Shown: in pieces, positions 13,668-15,017 of the stretch
Position numbering within the stretch: the stretch's first letter is position 1
Layout: the number at the start of each line of letters is the position of its first letter
Assembly: GCA_021799715.1 (NCBI GenBank)
Contig: JAJYZY010000056.1
Location: 1-15,017, forward strand
DNA length: 15,017 nucleotides
Direction of reading: 5' to 3'
Source: Planctomycetota bacterium
Lineage (GTDB): Bacteria > Planctomycetota > Phycisphaerae > WQYP01
The notes under the pieces: model-generated
What the model saw: the letters and a program-made list of their open reading frames with translations, nothing else
What the model was told of the DNA's origin: nothing
Databases searched by the model: none
Made by a program: the position numbers and the translations under genes

Positions 13668-15017
13668 ATGGCAAGCAAATCCGGGCCGCGACACCAGCGT
13701 GTGATGCGCTTATGCCTGGTTCCACTGGGTTGGGCGGCATGGTTGTTTATCATGCTGGCGGTCATTTCTTTTCATCCCTCTGATCCCACCATGCTGGCCA
13801 GTTCGCCGGTGTATCACACACAAGCGGTACCCGTGCATAACTGGTGCGGTCCGGTCGGTTCGACGATTGGTTACCTATTGATGAACAACCTGGGGCCTGG
13901 AACATGGGTGGCCATGGCCATGATCGCCGCGATTCTGATGGTTTGGAGTATTGGCGGCAATCTTACGCAGGCGGCCTTTCGGCTCATTGGTGGAGCGGTA
14001 TTGCTGGTGGTGGCCGCCGGCCTGGCCAACCTGCTGGGCTGGGGGCAAAATTTACCTGCTGGTCCGGGTGGCATACTGGGTGCCGCGGTTGGGCACTTTC
14101 TCAAATTGCACGTCTCAACGGCCGGGTCCTCGCTGATTTTACTGGTGGGACTGGTCATAGGCATGCTGCTGGCCGCCGACGAAATTGTCATCGCCCTGCT
14201 GCTGTGGCTCGGCCATACCTGGAAAAAAGTACCGCATGACAAAATTGCGGATTCCGCCGGTGATGCCGCCTCCGCGGCCGCGACGGGATTATTCGGAATC
14301 ATCGGGACGTTGTTCAAGGCTTTGTTTTCACGCCGGGCGAAGCCCAATATGCGGAAAAAGCCGGAACCACGCGCCACACTTTCAAAGTCCGCCTCAACTG
14401 CCGCTGCCACCGTACCTGCCGTTGCGGCGACCTCCTTAAAATCCGATTCCGCCGGTGGCTCCGAAAATCCCCCCGCCGCCGATACCGTCCCGGAAACCAA
14501 AACGCCGGAACCGGAATCCGCGCCGGTTGTGGTCCGGCGTCCCAAGCCCATTGTCGCGGATATGCTGTTGCCTTTTAAGACGCCGCCGGTGCAAAAACAG
14601 GATTTAGGCAATTACCGCCTGCCCGGACTGGACCTTCTGGAAGATGCTGAACCCGCGAACACCGAAGGTCAGGAAGAAGCCGTCCGGCAGAACGCCAAAG
14701 TACTGGAATCATGCCTGACGAGTTTCAATATCGACGGCAAAGTCGTGGCGATTGATACCGGCCCGGTGGTGACCCTGTATGAATTGGAACTGGCACCGGG
14801 CATTAAAAGTTCGCAGGTCGGAGCATTATCCAAGGATATCGCCCGCGCGTTGAAAAGTCCGCCGGTGCGATGTATTGACAATATCCTCGGCAAATCCACC
14901 ATGGGCATTGAAGTGCCCAATCTGGACAAGGAAAAGGTTCGCCTGAAGGAACTCATGCAACTGGCGCATGAAGACATTTCCAAAATGGCTCTGCCCATGT
15001 GCCTGGGCAAAGATGCT
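13668..15017 (+). CDS. ftsK: DNA translocase FtsK/SpoIIIE, N-terminal 450 codons (partial)
   Basis: The frame is open from the ATG at 13668 to the right edge, with GAGG six nt upstream. FtsK anchors at the division septum and pumps DNA to clear the dimer-resolution region. Residues about 14-190 are hydrophobic and hold four or five membrane helices (for example LGWAAWLFIMLAVISF, TWVAMAMIAAILMVW, LIGGAVLLVVAAGLANLL, SSLILLVGLVIGML), matching the FtsK 4TM domain. A linker rich in Ala, Pro, Ser and Glu (about 225-310) follows. Then comes the alpha domain: YRLPGLDLLE, FNIDGKVVAIDTGPVVTLYELELAPG, SKDIARAL and ILGKSTMGIEVPN. The window ends at MCLGKDA, just before the expected Walker A of the RecA-like motor, so the motor and gamma domains are not seen. 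Confidence 0.94.
   Translation, partial: MASKSGPRHQRVMRLCLVPLGWAAWLFIMLAVISFHPSDPTMLASSPVYHTQAVPVHNWCGPVGSTIGYLLMNNLGPGTWVAMAMIAAILMVWSIGGNLTQAAFRLIGGAVLLVVAAGLANLLGWGQNLPAGPGGILGAAVGHFLKLHVSTAGSSLILLVGLVIGMLLAADEIVIALLLWLGHTWKKVPHDKIADSAGDAASAAATGLFGIIGTLFKALFSRRAKPNMRKKPEPRATLSKSASTAAATVPAVAATSLKSDSAGGSENPPAADTVPETKTPEPESAPVVVRRPKPIVADMLLPFKTPPVQKQDLGNYRLPGLDLLEDAEPANTEGQEEAVRQNAKVLESCLTSFNIDGKVVAIDTGPVVTLYELELAPGIKSSQVGALSKDIARALKSPPVRCIDNILGKSTMGIEVPNLDKEKVRLKELMQLAHEDISKMALPMCLGKDA

Noticed and set aside
13221..13694. 157-codon minus-strand frame between coaX and ftsK
   Set aside because: Composition is unlike a protein (rich in His, Arg, Pro, Cys), it overlaps the end of coaX, and no domain is seen.
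13553..13783. 76-codon frame before and across the ftsK start
   Set aside because: No ribosome site or recognisable product; it overlaps the candidate promoter and the ftsK coding frame.

Overview
The window looks like the chromosome of a moderately GC-rich, Gram-negative-type bacterium. I think a planctomycete (possibly Phycisphaerae-like) is most likely. The reasons are indirect: a succinate dehydrogenase ordered C-A-B with a long five-helix membrane anchor, a type III pantothenate kinase, a cofactor-independent phosphoglycerate mutase, Obg without rplU-rpmA beside it, and good Shine-Dalgarno sites on nearly every gene. No rRNA, tRNA, CRISPR array, transposase or phage gene was seen, and the assignment is an inference from gene content only.

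Layout, left to right. (1) 1-2574, minus strand: sdhC-sdhA-sdhB, with sdhB cut by the left edge. A near-consensus sigma70-type promoter (TTGACA, 17 bp, TACAAT) lies at 2676-2704. sdhA appears to start at an ATT codon that overlaps the sdhC stop. (2) 2575-2927: a gene-free region with nested inverted repeats around the sdh promoter. (3) 2928-5107, plus strand: a two-gene cassette with ATGA overlap, coding an AlbA_2/Schlafen-like protein with a RecG-type HATPase_c_4 domain and a ParA/MinD-type ATPase with no ParB beside it. This is the accessory-looking part of the window and the best candidate for an undescribed system. (4) 5306-6904, plus: gpmI. (5) 6998-8333, plus: a TauE/SafE permease followed by a DUF1634 membrane protein. 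(6) 8369-10958, minus: a sulfotransferase downstream of UDP-glucose 6-dehydrogenase, a pair that would suit an acidic, sulfated surface polysaccharide. (7) 10959-11300: the divergent ugd/obg control region, with repeated TACCG/CGGTA elements. (8) 11301-15017, plus: obg, then coaX 17 nt later, then after a 373-nt gap the N-terminal 450 codons of ftsK, cut by the right edge.

How the genes fit together. SdhCAB links the TCA cycle to quinone reduction, and GpmI serves glycolysis. CoaX makes 4'-phosphopantothenate for CoA. Obg acts in ribosome assembly and stress, and FtsK in chromosome segregation at division. Most of the window is therefore ordinary housekeeping. The points worth a second look are the AlbA/ParA cassette, the ATT start of sdhA, the operator-like palindromes at the sulfotransferase, obg and ftsK promoters, the hairpin and small leader ORF at the obg start, and a replaced motif residue in CoaX.
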